Below are positions 26,163-37,042 of a DNA stretch of 64,000 bases, piece after piece (the first letter of the stretch is position 1; every line of letters begins with the position of its first letter). The notes beneath the pieces were generated by a model. It had not been told where the DNA came from and made no database searches. It saw only the letters and a program-made list of their open reading frames with translations. Location: positions 1 through 64,000 of the forward strand of contig NZ_QMEJ01000002.1 in NCBI RefSeq assembly GCF_003390865.1, written 5' to 3'. Origin of the DNA: Tropicimonas sp. IMCC34011 (GTDB taxonomy: Bacteria > Pseudomonadota > Alphaproteobacteria > Rhodobacterales > Rhodobacteraceae). Position numbers and translations under genes: made by a program.

Positions 26163-26621
26163 TCATTCCAGCGCCGTGACGATCTGGGCACGCGGGAACC
26201 CGGCCGCGGCGATGCGCGGCAGGAGCGCGGCGAGACGCTCCCCCGGCAGGCCGAGATCGGCCCGGATCATCAGGACGGGAGGCTCGGCGCAGTGATCCTC
26301 GCCGCCCGCCTCGGCGGCATCCTCCGGCCGCACGTACGGCGACCCCTTGCAAAGAGCCTCGCGTTCGGCCGTCAGTGCCTCGAAGACGTCGTCCTCGCCC
26401 GTCGCGTCCTGAAAACCGAGCTGTCCCGAGGCATCGACATAAAGCGTGAGGGGCGCTTCGGCGGGCTCGTCCGAGGCGGAGTCGGGCGGTGTCACATCGA
26501 ACGGTTCGGGCGGCGCGATCTGAGCGGTCATCAGGAAGAAGATCAGCAGCAGGAACACCACGTTGATCATCGGAATGATGCTCTCGCGCTCGGACTCGCG
26601 GATGGGTTCGTCCAGCATCAT
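26163..26621 (-). CDS. ExbD/TolR family biopolymer transport protein, second copy
   Basis: A 152-residue protein with a short cytoplasmic tail, the single ExbD helix IIPMINVVFLLLIFFLMTAQ, in which Asn stands where ExbD/TolR proteins carry the proton-relay Asp (PMIDVVF in the first copy), and a periplasmic domain with two Cys residues that could form a disulfide. The Asp-to-Asn change means this copy may be structural rather than proton-conducting. It overlaps the first exbD by four bases. Confidence 0.88.
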   Translation of the reverse strand: MMLDEPIRESERESIIPMINVVFLLLIFFLMTAQIAPPEPFDVTPPDSASDEPAEAPLTLYVDASGQLGFQDATGEDDVFEALTAEREALCKGSPYVRPEDAAEAGGEDHCAEPPVLMIRADLGLPGERLAALLPRIAAAGFPRAQIVTALE

Positions 26622-27085
26622 GGCCGTGCGCCCTCCGGGCCGTCGCCGCGCTCCACCGGCGCCGCTTCGTCCGCCCTGCCCTCATCCGCCGGGGCCTCGC
26701 CGGTGCCGACGAGAGTGAGGGAGGTGAAGCCCGCGCCGGACAGTTCCTCCATCGCGGAGACGACATGCTGGAGCGTCGCCCCGTCCCGCGCGCGCAGGAC
26801 GATGGTATCGGCTTCGCTCTCGGTCATCTCGCCGAGTTCGGCGATCAGCGCCTCGGGATCCATCGCGATACCGTTGAGGCTGAGCGTTTCGGGGCGGATG
26901 TCCACGAGGCGGGGCGGACCGGAATACGCCTCCCCCTCCCCGCTCGACAACCGCAAGGGGACATGCATGTCGAGCCCGAAGCGGGACGCGAGCATGAAGA
27001 AGACGAGCAGCAGGAAGACGACGTCGATCATCGGCGTCAGGCTGGGCCTGCGCGGCCGCCTCGGCTCCTCCAGCGAGAACGTCAT
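26618..27085 (-). CDS. ExbD/TolR family biopolymer transport protein, first copy
   Basis: A 155-residue protein with the canonical helix start SLTPMIDVVFLLLVFFMLAS, including the conserved Asp needed for proton use, and a periplasmic domain. With ExbB it forms the motor that drives TonB. It overlaps exbB by four bases and the second exbD by four bases. Confidence 0.9.
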   Translation of the reverse strand: MTFSLEEPRRPRRPSLTPMIDVVFLLLVFFMLASRFGLDMHVPLRLSSGEGEAYSGPPRLVDIRPETLSLNGIAMDPEALIAELGEMTESEADTIVLRARDGATLQHVVSAMEELSGAGFTSLTLVGTGEAPADEGRADEAAPVERGDGPEGARP

Positions 27086-27771
27086 TGAGCGGCGACCCTG
27101 AGGCCGGCATCCGTCTTGCGCGGCAGAAGGATGCGGGCGCAGATATCCTCGATGTCCCGGCGCAGGCGGTCCACCTGGCTCTCGAACCAGCTTGCGGCCA
27201 TCGTCGCCGGGATCGCGACGCCCATGCCCGCCGCGGTGGTCAGAAGCGCCTCCCAGATGCCGCCAGCGAGCGCCGCGGGATCGGCCCGCGAGCCGGCCTC
27301 CTGCAACGCCTGGAAGGCCGCGATCATGCCGACAACGGTGCCGAGAAGGCCAAGGAGCGGCGCGATGGTCGCGATGAGTTCCAGCAGCTTCAGGCCGGAG
27401 CGGGCGGCAGCGAGGCGTCCGCGGGCGACGCGGACGATGTCCCTCTCCGCATCGGCTGGCGTGAATTCAGGGCGCGAGAGCGCTTCGAAGGCGGTGACCG
27501 CGACCCGGGCCCGGGCGGAGCGGCGGTTCAGCACCCGCTCCAGCGCCTGGGCGTCCCGGCCCGCGCGCCAGTCGGCCACGGCGCGCTCGGTCCGGCGTCC
27601 GCCGCTCCACACGCCGAGGCGAAAGAGGTGGAGCACCTTCCAGATGATCACCGCGAGGGTCAGGACGGAGACGCCGCCGATGGTCCAGACGATCGGACCC
27701 CCCTGATCCATGAAATCGACGGCGCGCGCGCCGCCGCCACGGAGGAATGTCACAAGTTCGGTCAGGTCCAT
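27082..27771 (-). CDS. exbB: ExbB/TolQ/MotA family proton channel protein
   Basis: A 229-residue protein with three membrane segments: GGPIVWTIGGVSVLTLAVII, the ATIAPLLGLLGTVVGMIAAF segment with the family signature, and EALLTTAAGMGVAIPATMAA with its polar Thr residues. It forms the channel pentamer of a TonB energising complex. Start 27771 (MDLTEL) is chosen for the usual distance to the first helix; the frame remains open to 27828. First gene of the exbB-exbD-exbD-tonB operon. The family symbol is by similarity. Confidence 0.88.
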   Translation of the reverse strand: MDLTELVTFLRGGGARAVDFMDQGGPIVWTIGGVSVLTLAVIIWKVLHLFRLGVWSGGRRTERAVADWRAGRDAQALERVLNRRSARARVAVTAFEALSRPEFTPADAERDIVRVARGRLAAARSGLKLLELIATIAPLLGLLGTVVGMIAAFQALQEAGSRADPAALAGGIWEALLTTAAGMGVAIPATMAASWFESQVDRLRRDIEDICARILLPRKTDAGLRVAAQ

Positions 27772-28285
27772 GGCTCGCGCTCCGCGCTCAGGGTTGGTCG
27801 TACCGCCGGGGTCGCAGGGCGGCGACATCTACCGGCAGCGCTCAAGAGCCCTGCTCCGGGCCACATGGCCTGTCGCCGTTTCCGGTCTCCGGACGATCGG
27901 TTGCTGGGCGCGGGCTTGCAACCGGCCGCAGACGTCACGCCGGCGGGCTGGCACGCCGCTCGTCGGGCGCGGCCTAGAATGACATAGTAATCTTGTCAAC
28001 TTTGAACTTCTCGCGTCCCGCGCCGCCTCCCAAGACTCCCGCGGGTCGCCCGTTCGCGCCGCACTTTGCGACGCATCCGCATCCTGATACGAAATTAACG
28101 CCGATCCTCGATTTAAAGGCGGAGAACCGCACAAAGGACGGGCGTGCGGTCACCAAATCGCAAGGAGGCCGCAATAATGACGTGAGATCGGCACTATGCG
28201 TTTGATATCCGACAGGCGACCGGGGTAGCGACCTTCCAGAGCGACAGGGTGCGGAGCGTCTCCGCAGCGATATGGGCAGGGCAAG
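27772..28285. other. divergent promoter region between exbB operon and LysR gene
   Basis: No gene is supported. The middle (about 27975-28110) is markedly more AT-rich than its surroundings and holds the inverted repeat at 27980-27998. The promoters of both divergent transcripts presumably lie here. Confidence 0.5.
27980..27998. promoter_or_regulatory. inverted repeat, candidate operator upstream of exbB
   Basis: TGACA-N9-TGTCA, a perfect dyad in an AT-rich patch 209 bases upstream of exbB. It does not fit the published RirA-type TGA-N9-TCA pattern, because the outer TGA and TCA are 13 apart, so the cognate regulator is unknown. Confidence 0.35.
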
Positions 28286-29185
28286 ATGGACTGGGACAGG
28301 CTGAGGATCTTTCACGCGGTGGCCGATGCAGGCAGCCTCACCCGCGCCGGGGATTCGCTTCACCTCTCCCAATCCGCCGTCTCGCGCCAGATCCGGGCGC
28401 TCGAGGAGAGCCTGAACACCACCCTCTTCCATCGCCATGCCCGCGGCCTGATCCTGACCGAGCAGGGAGAGCTGCTGTTCGATGCGACACGCTCCATGGC
28501 CAAGCGACTCGAAGCGGCGTCCGCCCGCATCCGGGACAGCGAGGAGGAGGTCTTCGGCGAGCTGCGCGTGACGGCCACCACGGGTTTCGGCACGATCTGG
28601 CTCGCCCCGCGCCTGACCCGCCTCTACCACGAGCATCCGCAACTCAATATCGACCTGATGCTCGAGGAACGCGTGCTCGACCTTCCCATGCGCGAGGCGG
28701 ACGTCGCGATCCGCATGAAGGAGCCGAGCCAGGCCGACCTGATCCGCAAGCGCCTGATGAGCGTGAGGATGCGGCTCTACGCCACGCCCGATTACCTCGC
28801 GCAGTTCGGCACGCCCGAAGACGTGCGCGAGCTGGAAAAGCACCGCCTCATCTACCAGGCGCCGAACGCGACGCAGGTCTCCGCCGGGGCGGCTCTGGTG
28901 CAGTATCTGCTCAGCCACGAGATCCCCTCCCGGCTGTCGGTGAACAACTACTTCGGCACCCTCCAGGGGGTTCTGAACCATCTCGGCATCGGCGTGCTGC
29001 CGAACTACGTGACCGAGACGGCGCCCCATCTTGTCAGGGTCCTGCCGGAGGTGGAGAGCAACGAAGTGCCGGTTTTCCTCGCCTATCCGGAGGAGCTGCG
29101 GCAGTCGAAGCGCATCTCCGCCTTCCGGGATTTCGTTGTCGACGAGATCCAGGTGATGCGGCAGCGCCTCGAGGACATGGCCTGA
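28286..29185 (+). CDS. LysR family transcriptional regulator
   Basis: A 299-residue regulator with an N-terminal winged helix (MDWDRLRIFHAVADAGSLTR, then AGDSLHLSQSAVSRQIRALE) and a LysR substrate-binding domain (ELRVTATTGFGTIWLAPRLT). The DWDRLRIFHAVADAGS opening is common to a LysR subgroup widespread in alphaproteobacteria. It stands between the exb operon and the candidate small RNA; its target is not clear from context. Confidence 0.93.
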   Translation: MDWDRLRIFHAVADAGSLTRAGDSLHLSQSAVSRQIRALEESLNTTLFHRHARGLILTEQGELLFDATRSMAKRLEAASARIRDSEEEVFGELRVTATTGFGTIWLAPRLTRLYHEHPQLNIDLMLEERVLDLPMREADVAIRMKEPSQADLIRKRLMSVRMRLYATPDYLAQFGTPEDVRELEKHRLIYQAPNATQVSAGAALVQYLLSHEIPSRLSVNNYFGTLQGVLNHLGIGVLPNYVTETAPHLVRVLPEVESNEVPVFLAYPEELRQSKRISAFRDFVVDEIQVMRQRLEDMA

Positions 29186-29324
29186 CGGGCCCACATTTTC
29201 GGGATGGCGCCCCGTGCGGATCCGCGCGCAGACGGCTCGAAAAGGGCTGGACTGTGCGCCATCGGCAACAGATTGCCACCTCTGCTTCCTGCCGTCGCGA
29301 ACGGGGTTGATCCCGCGCAGTACC

Positions 29325-29421
29325 CCCCCTAACTCCATGAGCATGGACGAGCGCTCCTAGAGTGCTTGTCTGTACCTCCCTGTTGGACTTGGGCCGAGAC
29401 TTGTGTCTCGGCCTTTTTTTT
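29325..29421 (+). ncRNA. candidate trans-acting sRNA, alpha-r8 (mmgR/suhB)-like
   Basis: A roughly 95-base stretch ending in a perfect terminator. Just before the hairpin lies TACCTCCCTGTTGGACTTGG, with an unpaired CCTCCC that can pair with ribosome-binding sites, as in several alphaproteobacterial small RNAs. My memory of the alpha-r8 (mmgR/suhB) family includes a very similar CCTCCCTGTTGGAC block in front of the terminator, but this was not checked. The 5' end is estimated. Confidence 0.5.
29392..29421 (+). terminator. rho-independent terminator of the candidate sRNA
   Basis: A 9-bp perfect stem (GGCCGAGAC / GTCTCGGCC) with a TTGT loop is followed directly by eight T residues. It is the most canonical terminator in the window. 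It lies 207 bases past the LysR stop, so it is too far and too well framed to be merely the LysR end. Confidence 0.9.
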
Positions 29422-29589
29422 GGCCCGCACCCTCTTTCGCGGTCTCCTCGAGGGGCGCGGCGAGGCCGATGCCCCGAGTGCCTGCGCCGTCCGTCGCACC
29501 GCCCGTGAAAAAGAGCGCGGGTTTCGCTTTTCCTCAGGCGCCCCCGGTTCTATGAACGCGCCCGGCGACAGTCAGCGAACGGGGCCACC

Positions 29590-31748
<2,159 letters not shown>

Positions 31749-31749
<1 letters not shown>

Positions 31750-32660
31750 TGGCGAAGGCCGCTCCGGTTCACCCGAAGCGCGTCCTTCTCCTCGTCGGCG
31801 CGCACAAGACGGCGTCCACCCATCTCCAGCGCGCCATCGCGGCGCAGAAAGCCGCCCTGCGGGATCTCGGCATCGGCGTTCTGGAGCCGAACGACGTCAG
31901 ACGCTTCCTGGCTCCCCTGAGCTACCTGTTGCGCGATTACGGCTGGCGGCGTGAGCTGACGCACCTCGCCGTCGCCTCCGCGGGAGCGGTGTGCGGCTTC
32001 GCGCCGGAGACGCTCGTGGTGATGGACGAGAACATCCTCGGCGCGACCGAACCGCGCATGCTCTGGAGCGATGACGGGAAGTTCTACCCCTGGGGGCCCG
32101 GCCGCACGGCGCGGACGGCGGAACTGTTCCCCAAGTCGGAAATTTCGGTCGGGCTGGCGGTTCGCGACCTCGGCACCTTCCTGCCCTCCGCCTATGGCGA
32201 GGCGATCCGGAACGGCGCGCTGCGGACCTGGGAGGACTGGCTCGGCGGCACCGATCCGACGGAGCTGCGCTGGTCGTTCACGGCAAAGGCGCTGTCCGAG
32301 GCTGTGGCGACGGCGCCCCTCACGGTGTGGCGCTTCGAGGATTATCCGCAGATCGCGCCCCGTGTGTTGACGCAGCTCTTGGGACAGGACGCCGCCGCGA
32401 GGATTCCGCTGCCGCCGGAGCCTCAGCGCGTGGGGCTGTCCGCGGACGCCATCGGCGCGGTGCGGCGGCACCTCGAGGCCGGCGGCGATCCCGGGGATCG
32501 GGGGGCGCTGGAACGGGCGGTGAAGCGTCATCCTCGCGGCCTAGACGCGCCGGGCTTCAGGCCCTTCGACCGCGCAACGCTCGAGTGGCTGACGGAGGCC
32601 TACCGGCAGGACATCGACGCGATCGCCGCCCTGCCCCGCACCACCCTTCTCGCGCCCTGA
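31749..32660 (+). CDS. sulfotransferase-like P-loop protein
   Basis: A 303-residue protein with an N-terminal P-loop of sulfotransferase type, RVLLLVGAHKTASTHLQ, where GAHKTAST matches the PAPS 5'-phosphosulfate loop, followed by VVMDENILGA. A second PAPS-binding segment is plausible around SVGLAVRDLGTFLPSAYGEA, which matches the usual R-x3-(D/F)-x3-S arrangement. The acceptor is unknown; a cell-surface glycan or similar is possible. It is translationally coupled to purL, which has no obvious functional link. Confidence 0.75.
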
Positions 32661-32749
32661 TAGCGCCCGATCGCGGCGATCCGCTTGCTCCTGCGCGGGG
32701 CGATCCCTACCTTGTGCACAACCAACACCGACACGCTGCGGAGACGACG

Positions 32750-32992
32750 ATGGCAATGGAAGCGAATGACCTCGAGGCCCTGATCAAGGCGTCCTTCCCG
32801 GAGGCGACCGTCACGATCACGGACCTCAGGGGCGACGGCAACCATTACGCCGCAGAGGTCGTCGACGAGAGTTTCCGGGGCATGAACCGCGTCCAGCAGC
32901 AGCGCGCCGTCTATGCTGCGCTGAAGGGAAAGATGGACGGGCCGGCCGGCGAGCTGCACGCCCTGGCCCTTACGACGAAGGCGCCGGCCTGA
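32750..32992 (+). CDS. BolA family protein
   Basis: An 80-residue protein with the BolA fold: LEALIKASFPEATVTITDLR, then GDGNHYAAEVVDESFRGMNR with the conserved His, and VQQQRAVYAALKGKM. In partnership with monothiol glutaredoxin it binds a 2Fe-2S cluster and is involved in iron-sulfur trafficking or iron sensing. The grxD gene follows 51 bases later, which supports the role. The ATG at 32750 follows GGAGACG. Confidence 0.92.
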   Translation: MAMEANDLEALIKASFPEATVTITDLRGDGNHYAAEVVDESFRGMNRVQQQRAVYAALKGKMDGPAGELHALALTTKAPA

Positions 32993-33043
32993 TCCCGAGG
33001 GGCCACCGCCTCACCTCACATGAATGCGAAGGACGAGATCCAG

Positions 33044-33418
33044 ATGAGCACCACCACCGCCGAAGCCCAGATCAAAGAGACCGTGACGTCCAATCCCGTC
33101 GTGCTCTTCATGAAGGGCAACAAGACGATGCCGCAATGCGGCTTCTCCAGCCGGGTTGCCGGCGTGCTGAACTACATGGGCGTGGATTACGCCGATGTGG
33201 ACGTTCTGCAGGACCAGGAGATCCGCCAGGGCATCAAGGATTATTCCGACTGGCCGACGATTCCGCAGCTTTACGTGAAGGGCGAGTTCGTAGGCGGCTG
33301 CGACATCATCACGGAGATGACCCTGTCGGGCGAACTCGACCAGCTCTTCGAGCAGAACGGCATCGCCTACGACAAGGATGCCGCCGCGAAGATCCGCGAA
33401 GCGAACGCGGAGGACTGA
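33044..33418 (+). CDS. grxD: monothiol glutaredoxin Grx4/GrxD family
   Basis: A 124-residue protein with the CGFS active site (MPQCGFSSRV, Cys32), the FMKGNKTMPQ glutathione-binding stretch, TIPQLYVKGEFVGGCDI and a conserved C-terminal helix. It holds a glutathione-ligated 2Fe-2S cluster and passes it on. ATG at 33044 is preferred to 33020 because AAGGACGAG lies just upstream. Paired with bolA. Confidence 0.95.
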   Translation: MSTTTAEAQIKETVTSNPVVLFMKGNKTMPQCGFSSRVAGVLNYMGVDYADVDVLQDQEIRQGIKDYSDWPTIPQLYVKGEFVGGCDIITEMTLSGELDQLFEQNGIAYDKDAAAKIREANAED

Positions 33419-33527
33419 GCGGCGCTTTGCCGGCTCCACCGCGGTCAGGGCGCCCGTCCTTGAGGTGGGTGCGCTGAGCGTGGCGCGTGGGGGAGTCTGA
33501 CGACGCGTCCCTTAGGACTGAACGAAA

Positions 33528-33562
33528 CGGGGCGCCCGATGCCGGATCGGGCGCCCCGTTTT
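33528..33562. terminator. bidirectional terminator between grxD and the lipoprotein gene
   Basis: A 13-bp perfect stem (CGGGGCGCCCGAT / ATCGGGCGCCCCG) with a 5-base loop is followed by TTTT on the plus strand and preceded by AAA, which reads TTT on the minus strand. It lies between convergent genes. Confidence 0.85.
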
Positions 33563-33579
33563 CTGTCAGGACAAAGGGA

Positions 33580-33885
33580 TCAGGCTGGTTCGGGCGTTCC
33601 GAGCCGCGCCTCCATGATGGCGCGGGCAACCTGGTCCTGCGTGCAATCGGCGGTGCGGCCGGTCGCGATGCCCTCCGTACCGATGCGAACCTCGCAGCCT
33701 CCGGGATAGCGCATACGCGTCACGCCCGCCTCGCTGGAGACGAGTTTCGGGAGCTGCTGCTCGGGCGGGGCCTCGGCCATCGCGGCAGCCTCCGGATCGA
33801 GGATCCGGTCCAGCTTTCCGGGCTCGCAGGCGCCGAGTACGGCGATGGCGACGATCGGGGCGGTCAGGCGCAGGGCAAGGCTCAT
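33580..33885 (-). CDS. small lipoprotein of unknown function
   Basis: A 101-residue protein with a lipoprotein signal (LRLTAPIVAIAVLGAC, lipobox LGAC with Cys20) and a mature part with two further Cys residues (GGCEVRIG and TADCTQDQVARA) that may form a disulfide. No family recognised. It overlaps the zapA gene by four bases, an arrangement that couples it to cell-division genes, although no link in function is evident. Confidence 0.75.
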   Translation of the reverse strand: MSLALRLTAPIVAIAVLGACEPGKLDRILDPEAAAMAEAPPEQQLPKLVSSEAGVTRMRYPGGCEVRIGTEGIATGRTADCTQDQVARAIMEARLGTPEPA

Positions 33886-34274
33886 CCGGCTTTCTTCTCC
33901 AACAGGTCAGCGGCGCTTTCGGCGCGGGCAGCCATCTCGGACAGCAGCTGCGTCACGGATTCGGGGACGACGGGCACCTCAACGCGGCGGGGTTCCGGCG
34001 CGGGCGCATTGCGCATTTCCTCGATCAGGCGCTCTTGCCGGGCAAGGCTGTCCTCGGCGGCCTTGGCGCGATCCTCGAGGGCGGCGGTGCGATCGGCCAG
34101 CATGAGGCCGGCCATCAGCAGCATCCGGGTCTCGGGCACGCGGCCGAGCTGGTCCACCAGGGTACTCGCCTCGCGGTCCAGCATCTGGGCCGCGGCGTGC
34201 AGGAAGCGTTCCTCGCCCTCCTGGCAGGCGACGGTGAAGTCGCGTCCGCCGATCGTGATGTTCACCTCAGGCAT
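33882..34274 (-). CDS. zapA: cell division protein ZapA
   Basis: A 130-residue protein beginning MPEVNITIGGRDFTVACQEG, the ZapA opening, then a helix with AAAQMLDREASTLVDQLG and a long C-terminal coiled coil. ZapA bundles FtsZ filaments at the division ring. It overlaps the coiled-coil gene upstream by eight bases and the lipoprotein gene downstream by four. Confidence 0.88.
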   Translation of the reverse strand: MPEVNITIGGRDFTVACQEGEERFLHAAAQMLDREASTLVDQLGRVPETRMLLMAGLMLADRTAALEDRAKAAEDSLARQERLIEEMRNAPAPEPRRVEVPVVPESVTQLLSEMAARAESAADLLEKKAG

Positions 34275-34713
34275 CGAGCTGCTCCTTCACCAGGGGTTCG
34301 AGGGCGGCCAGGATCTCGTCGAGTTCGGCGCGGTCCTGTTCGCGCGCCTCGATCGCCTCCGTCGCCGCACGCTCCAGTTCGACCAGGCGCTCCAGCTGCT
34401 CCTCGTTGCTCGCCTTCAGCTCGGCGGCGTGATCGCGCAGCTGGCTATTTGCAGTCTGCTCGGCCTCCAGCGCCTCGCGCAGACGGCCGGCCTCGGCCTC
34501 GGCGGCTTCGGCACGCTGCGCATTCTCGCGCGACTTGATCTCGGCCTCGGCGGCGCGGGACGCGGCGATCTCGGTCGCCTGCTCGGCCTCGGCGAGACGC
34601 TCGGGGGTGATCCGCTCGTCCTCGTCCCCTGCCGCATCCGCACTCTCCGCGGCGGCGGCGATCCGGTCGAGCGCGGCGGCCAGGCGCCGTTCGAGCTCTT
34701 CGATTTCAGTCAT
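34267..34713 (-). CDS. coiled-coil protein upstream of zapA
   Basis: A 148-residue protein made almost entirely of Ala/Glu/Arg heptads, predicted as one long coiled coil, with no membrane segment. Its overlap with zapA and the shared strand suggest a partner in cell division, perhaps working like ZapB, but this is inference. ATG at 34713 is preceded by GGGAGCATGG, a usable ribosome site. Confidence 0.75.
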   Translation of the reverse strand: MTEIEELERRLAAALDRIAAAAESADAAGDEDERITPERLAEAEQATEIAASRAAEAEIKSRENAQRAEAAEAEAGRLREALEAEQTANSQLRDHAAELKASNEEQLERLVELERAATEAIEAREQDRAELDEILAALEPLVKEQLDA

Positions 34714-34958
34714 CCATGCTCCCTCATCTTCAGCGCCCATACGCTCTGCCCGCTTCTGGCGGCAAGCCCCCGAATCGGCGCCGGGGTGGTTCCGGCCGAT
34801 CTTAGCCAACGCATCCGGGGAATGCGCCCCCCTCCGCCCTTTCGCGCTCGCGAGAAGGCATTCATCGGCTTGACGCATCCCGAGGCACTGATACACCGCG
34901 AAGCGGCCGCGCCGGCAAGGCATGAGGCCCAAGTTTCTCGCAGGAAGGACCGCCCGCC

Positions 34959-36974
34959 GTGGAGATCGACGTTCTCAGATCCGCCTATCCCGATCACTGG
35001 AACAAGGCGGCCGCGATCCGCGCGCTCGCGCTCGACGCCGTTGCCGCGGCCAATTCGGGCCATACCGGCATGCCGCTCGGCATGGCCGATATCGCGACCG
35101 TACTGTTCGAAAAGCACATGAAGTTCGACGCGGCCAACCCCGACTGGCCGAACCGCGACCGCTTCATCGTCTCGAACGGCCACGGCTCGATGCTGCTCTA
35201 CGCGCTTCTGTACCTTACCGGGTACGAGGACATGACGCTCGAGCAGGTGAAGAACTTCCGCCAGCTCGAGGCGATCACGGCCGGCCACCCCGAATACGGC
35301 CATGCCAAGGGAATCGAGACGACCACCGGGCCGCTCGGCCAGGGCATCGCGACCTCCGTCGGCTTCGCCATGGCCGAGGAGCACCTGCGCGCCGTCTGGG
35401 GATCGAAGATCTTCGACCACCACACCTACGTCTTCGCCGGTGACGGCTGCCTCATGGAGGGCGTGAGCCAGGAGGCGATTGCGCTTGCCGGCCACCAGAA
35501 GCTCGGCAACCTCATCGTCTTCTTCGACGACAATTCGATCACCATCGACGGCGAGGTCTCCCTTGCCGACAGCACGGACCAGAAGGCGCGCTTCGCCGCC
35601 TCCGGCTGGGAAGTGATGGGCTGCGACGGTCACGATCCGGTCTCCATCGACCACGCGATCAACGCCGCGAAGGCCTCCGACCGCCCGACGCTGATCGAAT
35701 GCAAGACGCATATCGCCCTCGGCTCCTCCGCGCAGGATACCGCCAAGGGTCACGGCGCCCTGACCGATCCCGACGTCGTGCAGAACACCAAGGATGCCTA
35801 TGGCTGGGGCTACGGCCCGTTCGAGATCCCGGACGAGCTGCTGCAGGAGTGGCGCGACATCGGCCGCAAGGGCGCTCAGGCGCGGGCCGAGTGGCAGGAA
35901 GCCTATGACGCCCTGTCCGACCGCAAGAAGGCGGAATTCGAGCGCACATGGGCCGGTGACGCGCCCAAGAAGCTCGCCGGTACGATCCGCGCCCTCAAGA
36001 AGCAGATCACCGAGGAAGCCCCGAAGGTCGCCACCCGCAAGGCGTCCGAGATGGCGCTCGAGGTGATCAATCCGATCATGCCCGAAACCTTCGGCGGATC
36101 GGCTGACCTCACCGGATCCAACAACACCCAGACGTCCGATCTCGGGATCTTCTCCCCGGAGAACCGCAAGGGCCGCTACATGCATTACGGCATCCGCGAG
36201 CACGGCATGTGCGCCGCGATGTCCGGCCTGAAGCTGCATGGTGGCCTGCGGCCCTACGGCGGCACGTTCATGTGCTTCGCCGACTATGCCCGCCCCTCGA
36301 TCCGGCTCGCCTCCCTGATGCGGATCCCGGTGGTCTACGTGCTGACCCACGATTCGATCGGCCTCGGCGAGGACGGCCCGACTCACCAGCCCGTCGAGCA
36401 TCTCGCGATGCTGCGCGCGACGCCGAACCTGCATGTGTTCCGGCCCTGCGACGGCGTCGAGACGGCGGAAGCCTGGGAACTGGCGCTCGGCCGGATGGAT
36501 ACGCCGTCCGTCCTCGCCCTCTCCCGCCAAGGGCTTCCCACGCTCCGTCTCGAGCACAAGCAGAAGAACCTGACGGCGAGCGGCGCCTACGTTCTCGCCG
36601 AAGCCGAGGGCAAGCGACAGGCGATCCTGATGGCGTCCGGCTCCGAGGTCTCCCTTGCCATGGCGGCGCGGGACCTGCTGCAGGCCGAGGGTATCGGGAC
36701 GCGGGTCGTCTCCATGCCCTGCATGGACCTCTTCGCCGAGCAGGACGAGGCCTACCGCAAGCGCGTCCTTCCGGGCGGCGCGGTGCGCGTCGCCATCGAG
36801 GCGGCCGGCCCGATGGGCTGGGACCGCTGGCTCTCGGGCGAGCGCGGCCGCGGCCAGAAGGCCGGCTTCATCGGCATGGAGAGCTTCGGCGTCTCTGCAC
36901 CGGCCGGCGACGCCTACGCCCATTTCGGCATCACGGCCGAGGCCGCGGCTGAGAAAGTTAAGTCCCTGCTCTGA
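34959..36974 (+). CDS. tkt: transketolase
   Basis: A 671-residue TPP enzyme of the pentose phosphate pathway that moves C2 units between sugar phosphates. Landmarks: [16 protein letters not shown] near the N-terminus, the TPP/Mg motif [29 protein letters not shown], the pyrimidine domain [13 protein letters not shown], and [18 protein letters not shown]. The GTG at 34959 with AGGAAGG upstream gives the normal length. It is divergent from the coiled-coil/zapA genes. Confidence 0.96.
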   Translation: MEIDVLRSAYPDHWNKAAAIRALALDAVAAANSGHTGMPLGMADIATVLFEKHMKFDAANPDWPNRDRFIVSNGHGSMLLYALLYLTGYEDMTLEQVKNFRQLEAITAGHPEYGHAKGIETTTGPLGQGIATSVGFAMAEEHLRAVWGSKIFDHHTYVFAGDGCLMEGVSQEAIALAGHQKLGNLIVFFDDNSITIDGEVSLADSTDQKARFAASGWEVMGCDGHDPVSIDHAINAAKASDRPTLIECKTHIALGSSAQDTAKGHGALTDPDVVQNTKDAYGWGYGPFEIPDELLQEWRDIGRKGAQARAEWQEAYDALSDRKKAEFERTWAGDAPKKLAGTIRALKKQITEEAPKVATRKASEMALEVINPIMPETFGGSADLTGSNNTQTSDLGIFSPENRKGRYMHYGIREHGMCAAMSGLKLHGGLRPYGGTFMCFADYARPSIRLASLMRIPVVYVLTHDSIGLGEDGPTHQPVEHLAMLRATPNLHVFRPCDGVETAEAWELALGRMDTPSVLALSRQGLPTLRLEHKQKNLTASGAYVLAEAEGKRQAILMASGSEVSLAMAARDLLQAEGIGTRVVSMPCMDLFAEQDEAYRKRVLPGGAVRVAIEAAGPMGWDRWLSGERGRGQKAGFIGMESFGVSAPAGDAYAHFGITAEAAAEKVKSLL

Positions 36975-36994
36975 TCGGCAGGCCCCAGAAAACA

Positions 36995-37020
36995 GGGGGC
37001 GCGGCATTGCCTGCGCCCCC
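36995..37020. terminator. terminator between tkt and doxX-like genes
   Basis: GGGGGCGC and GCGCCCCC form an 8-bp stem with a 10-base loop 20 bases beyond tkt. The two genes are convergent. Confidence 0.7.
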
Positions 37021-37042
37021 AACCCCCGGTTTCCGTCCGGAT

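Larger units (their letters stand above)
29186..29589. other. gap between LysR and purL containing a small-RNA-like transcript
   Basis: No protein gene is supported. The central part ends in a strong intrinsic terminator (29392-29421) whose distance from both genes suggests a separate short transcript. The remaining 170 bases up to purL are the purL leader and promoter. Confidence 0.5.

Noticed and set aside
27980-27998. RirA/IRO-type iron box
   Set aside because: The published pattern is TGA-N9-TCA; here the outer TGA and TCA are 13 apart.
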